Origin: Muribaculaceae bacterium
GTDB taxonomy: Bacteria > Bacteroidota > Bacteroidia > Bacteroidales > Muribaculaceae
Assembly: GCA_029059965.1 (NCBI GenBank)
Contig: JAIDUY010000305.1
Coordinates: 1-5,747, forward strand
Direction: 5' to 3'
Length of the DNA stretch: 5,747 bases
The notes beneath the pieces were generated by a model. The model saw only the letters and a list, made by a program, of their open reading frames with translations, did no database searches and was not told the DNA's origin. Positions 4,664 through 5,747 of this stretch are shown here, piece by piece. The position numbers were made by a program, and so were the translations under genes. Every line of letters starts with the position of its first letter. Position 1 is the first letter of the stretch.

Positions 4664-5747
4664 CTACTGCAGGGGCACGCAGTTCATCATGTAGCGTCGC
4701 AGCTCGCCCCAGGGGAAGTAGATGGAGTCGTCGCCACGGCGCATTTTGACGGGCTGTTCGTTGACATCGACGCGGACGTAGTAGCGGTCGGTTCCGCGCG
4801 CCTTGAACACAATCATCTGGAAGTTGGCCGCCATGGGCACGACGTCGAAGTCGCGCCAGTTAGCCGCTACTGTGTCGAAGTAGTTGGTCAGGTAGTAGCA
4901 TCCGGGGATGTGGAGCAGCGACAGCAGCGGCATCAGCGTCTCTGCATGGCCGAAGCGCAGCCACGCCTTTGTGGCGGTGTCGTTGCCCATGACGAAGTTG
5001 TCGGTGGTTTCGATGAGGTCGAGCACGAGGTCGGCGGCTATGTCGGCCGGTATTGTCGTTATGGTGGATGCCGTGCGCTGCAGATACTGGCGCAGGTTGA
5101 AGCAGCTCCACAGGGCGTTGGCCTCTTCGACGGTGAAGTAATCGGCCATCTGCGACTCAAGTCCCATGGCCGACAGTCCGGCCAGGACGTAGTACTCTGT
5201 CAGGGCGGCGTTTCGGGCCTCGTTTTCATCGGCGAAGGGGAAGGCGTTGCCCACGGCGCGGCGAATGGCCGTCACAGGGCACCGGGTGTCGAAGTACTCG
5301 CGGTATGCCGGTTCCCACGTCTTGTCGCGGCGGAACTCGAGGTAAGCCGCATTGATGTCGAATGGACGCATCAGTGCCGAGTTGATACGGCCTGTGGAAG
5401 TGTAGAAAGTCAGCTTGTTGTTCAGGCGGTCGAGCTGGTGGGTGAAGGCGTACATGCTCATCATCGAGCGGGGCGAGTAGCTCGAGATGGCGCGGACGGT
5501 GCCGTCGCTGCCGAAGGCCTCGGCATAGTTGATGTACATGCGCGAGGCTATGCCCTGCTGCTCGGCGATACCGACCGAGTCGAGCGCGCCCCAGCGGTTG
5601 TTGCTCAGGGCAATGACGCGGTCGTTGAGGGCGGCCAGACGCCGCCCGAGGGGCGTGATTGTGCCCGCCGAGTCGGCCCGCTGGAGCAGGCGGCGCAGCG
5701 CCAGGCAGTTGGCCTGGCTCTTAGACACATCTGACGCAGCCGACGAT
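4664..5747 (-). CDS. Histidine acid phosphatase, MINPP/phytase-like, C-terminal part (5' end outside window)
   Basis: The frame is open from the right edge to TAG at 4664-4666, giving about 361 codons. A GTG at 5728 could be mistaken for a start but is an internal Val, since the frame continues upstream through Ser-Ser-Ala-Ala-Ser-Asp. The protein belongs to histidine phosphatase superfamily branch 2 and resembles the multiple inositol-polyphosphate phosphatases of gut Bacteroides (for example BtMinpp), which remove phosphates from phytate in the periplasm. Counting from Val at 5728, SSYSPRSMMSM (82-92) carries the conserved substrate-binding Arg87. FGHAETLMPL carries His261-Ala-Glu263 (4940-4948), the MINPP-type HAE proton-donor motif in place of the HD of other branch 2 enzymes. 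TPLGRRLAALNDRV and RWGALDSVGIAEQQGIASRMY match the usual segment after the N-terminal RHGxR motif, which must lie beyond the window together with any signal peptide. Specificity for phytate is inferred. Confidence 0.87.
   Translation of the reverse strand, partial: SSAASDVSKSQANCLALRRLLQRADSAGTITPLGRRLAALNDRVIALSNNRWGALDSVGIAEQQGIASRMYINYAEAFGSDGTVRAISSYSPRSMMSMYAFTHQLDRLNNKLTFYTSTGRINSALMRPFDINAAYLEFRRDKTWEPAYREYFDTRCPVTAIRRAVGNAFPFADENEARNAALTEYYVLAGLSAMGLESQMADYFTVEEANALWSCFNLRQYLQRTASTITTIPADIAADLVLDLIETTDNFVMGNDTATKAWLRFGHAETLMPLLSLLHIPGCYYLTNYFDTVAANWRDFDVVPMAANFQMIVFKARGTDRYYVRVDVNEQPVKMRRGDDSIYFPWGELRRYMMNCVPLQ

Noticed and set aside
4910..5734. 274-codon plus-strand frame opposite the phosphatase gene
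   Set aside because: It is antisense to a gene with clear HAE and substrate-binding motifs, and its Val/Gly/Ala-rich translation fits nothing.
1..5747. Mobile element, CRISPR array, tRNA or defence system
   Set aside because: No transposase or integrase motifs, spaced repeats, cloverleaf or known defence domains are visible on either strand.

Overview
The window looks like chromosomal DNA from a GC-rich member of the Bacteroidota, most likely order Bacteroidales; I cannot fix the family. Three things suggest this. Both good promoter candidates match the Bacteroidetes -7 consensus TAnnTTTG. Starts are not preceded by clear Shine-Dalgarno sequences. The genes themselves include a Nif3 and zinc-ribbon (COG1579) pair, a CfxA/CblA/PER-like class A beta-lactamase and a MINPP-type phosphatase, all familiar from gut Bacteroidales.

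The left part (2-2309) is housekeeping and on the plus strand. It holds the 3' end of aspartyl-tRNA synthetase (aspS), then a complete Nif3/YbgI-type dinuclear-metal protein 8 bases later, then a coiled-coil C4 zinc-ribbon protein 5 bases after that. A promoter for the zinc-ribbon gene lies inside the last codons of the Nif3 gene, so that gene can be expressed separately from aspS-nif3. After it comes a perfect 30-base palindrome (2330-2359) that could end transcription, although it lacks a good T-tract.

The middle (2374-4220) has a secreted class A beta-lactamase on the plus strand. It converges on, and overlaps by 34 bases, a cytoplasmic alpha/beta hydrolase on the minus strand. The lactamase keeps all its catalytic motifs, but its codon use is more relaxed than its neighbours'. 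It also seems to combine an A1-like Asn at ABL 136 with an A2-like Asn at ABL 179.

The right part (4277-5747) is all on the minus strand. An 87-residue protein of unknown function ends exactly in Gln-Leu-Arg-Leu-Phe, which matches the pentapeptide that docks proteins onto the DNA polymerase sliding clamp. It has its own promoter, overlapped by an 8-bp inverted repeat, and probably forms a two-gene transcript with the hydrolase. Upstream of it lies a histidine-acid phosphatase of the MINPP/phytase type, cut by the window edge so that its N-terminal RHG motif is out of view.

Most of the window is ordinary. The small clamp-motif protein is the best candidate for something undescribed. There are no RNA genes, mobile elements or CRISPR arrays that I can support, and no gene-free stretch longer than about 125 bases.
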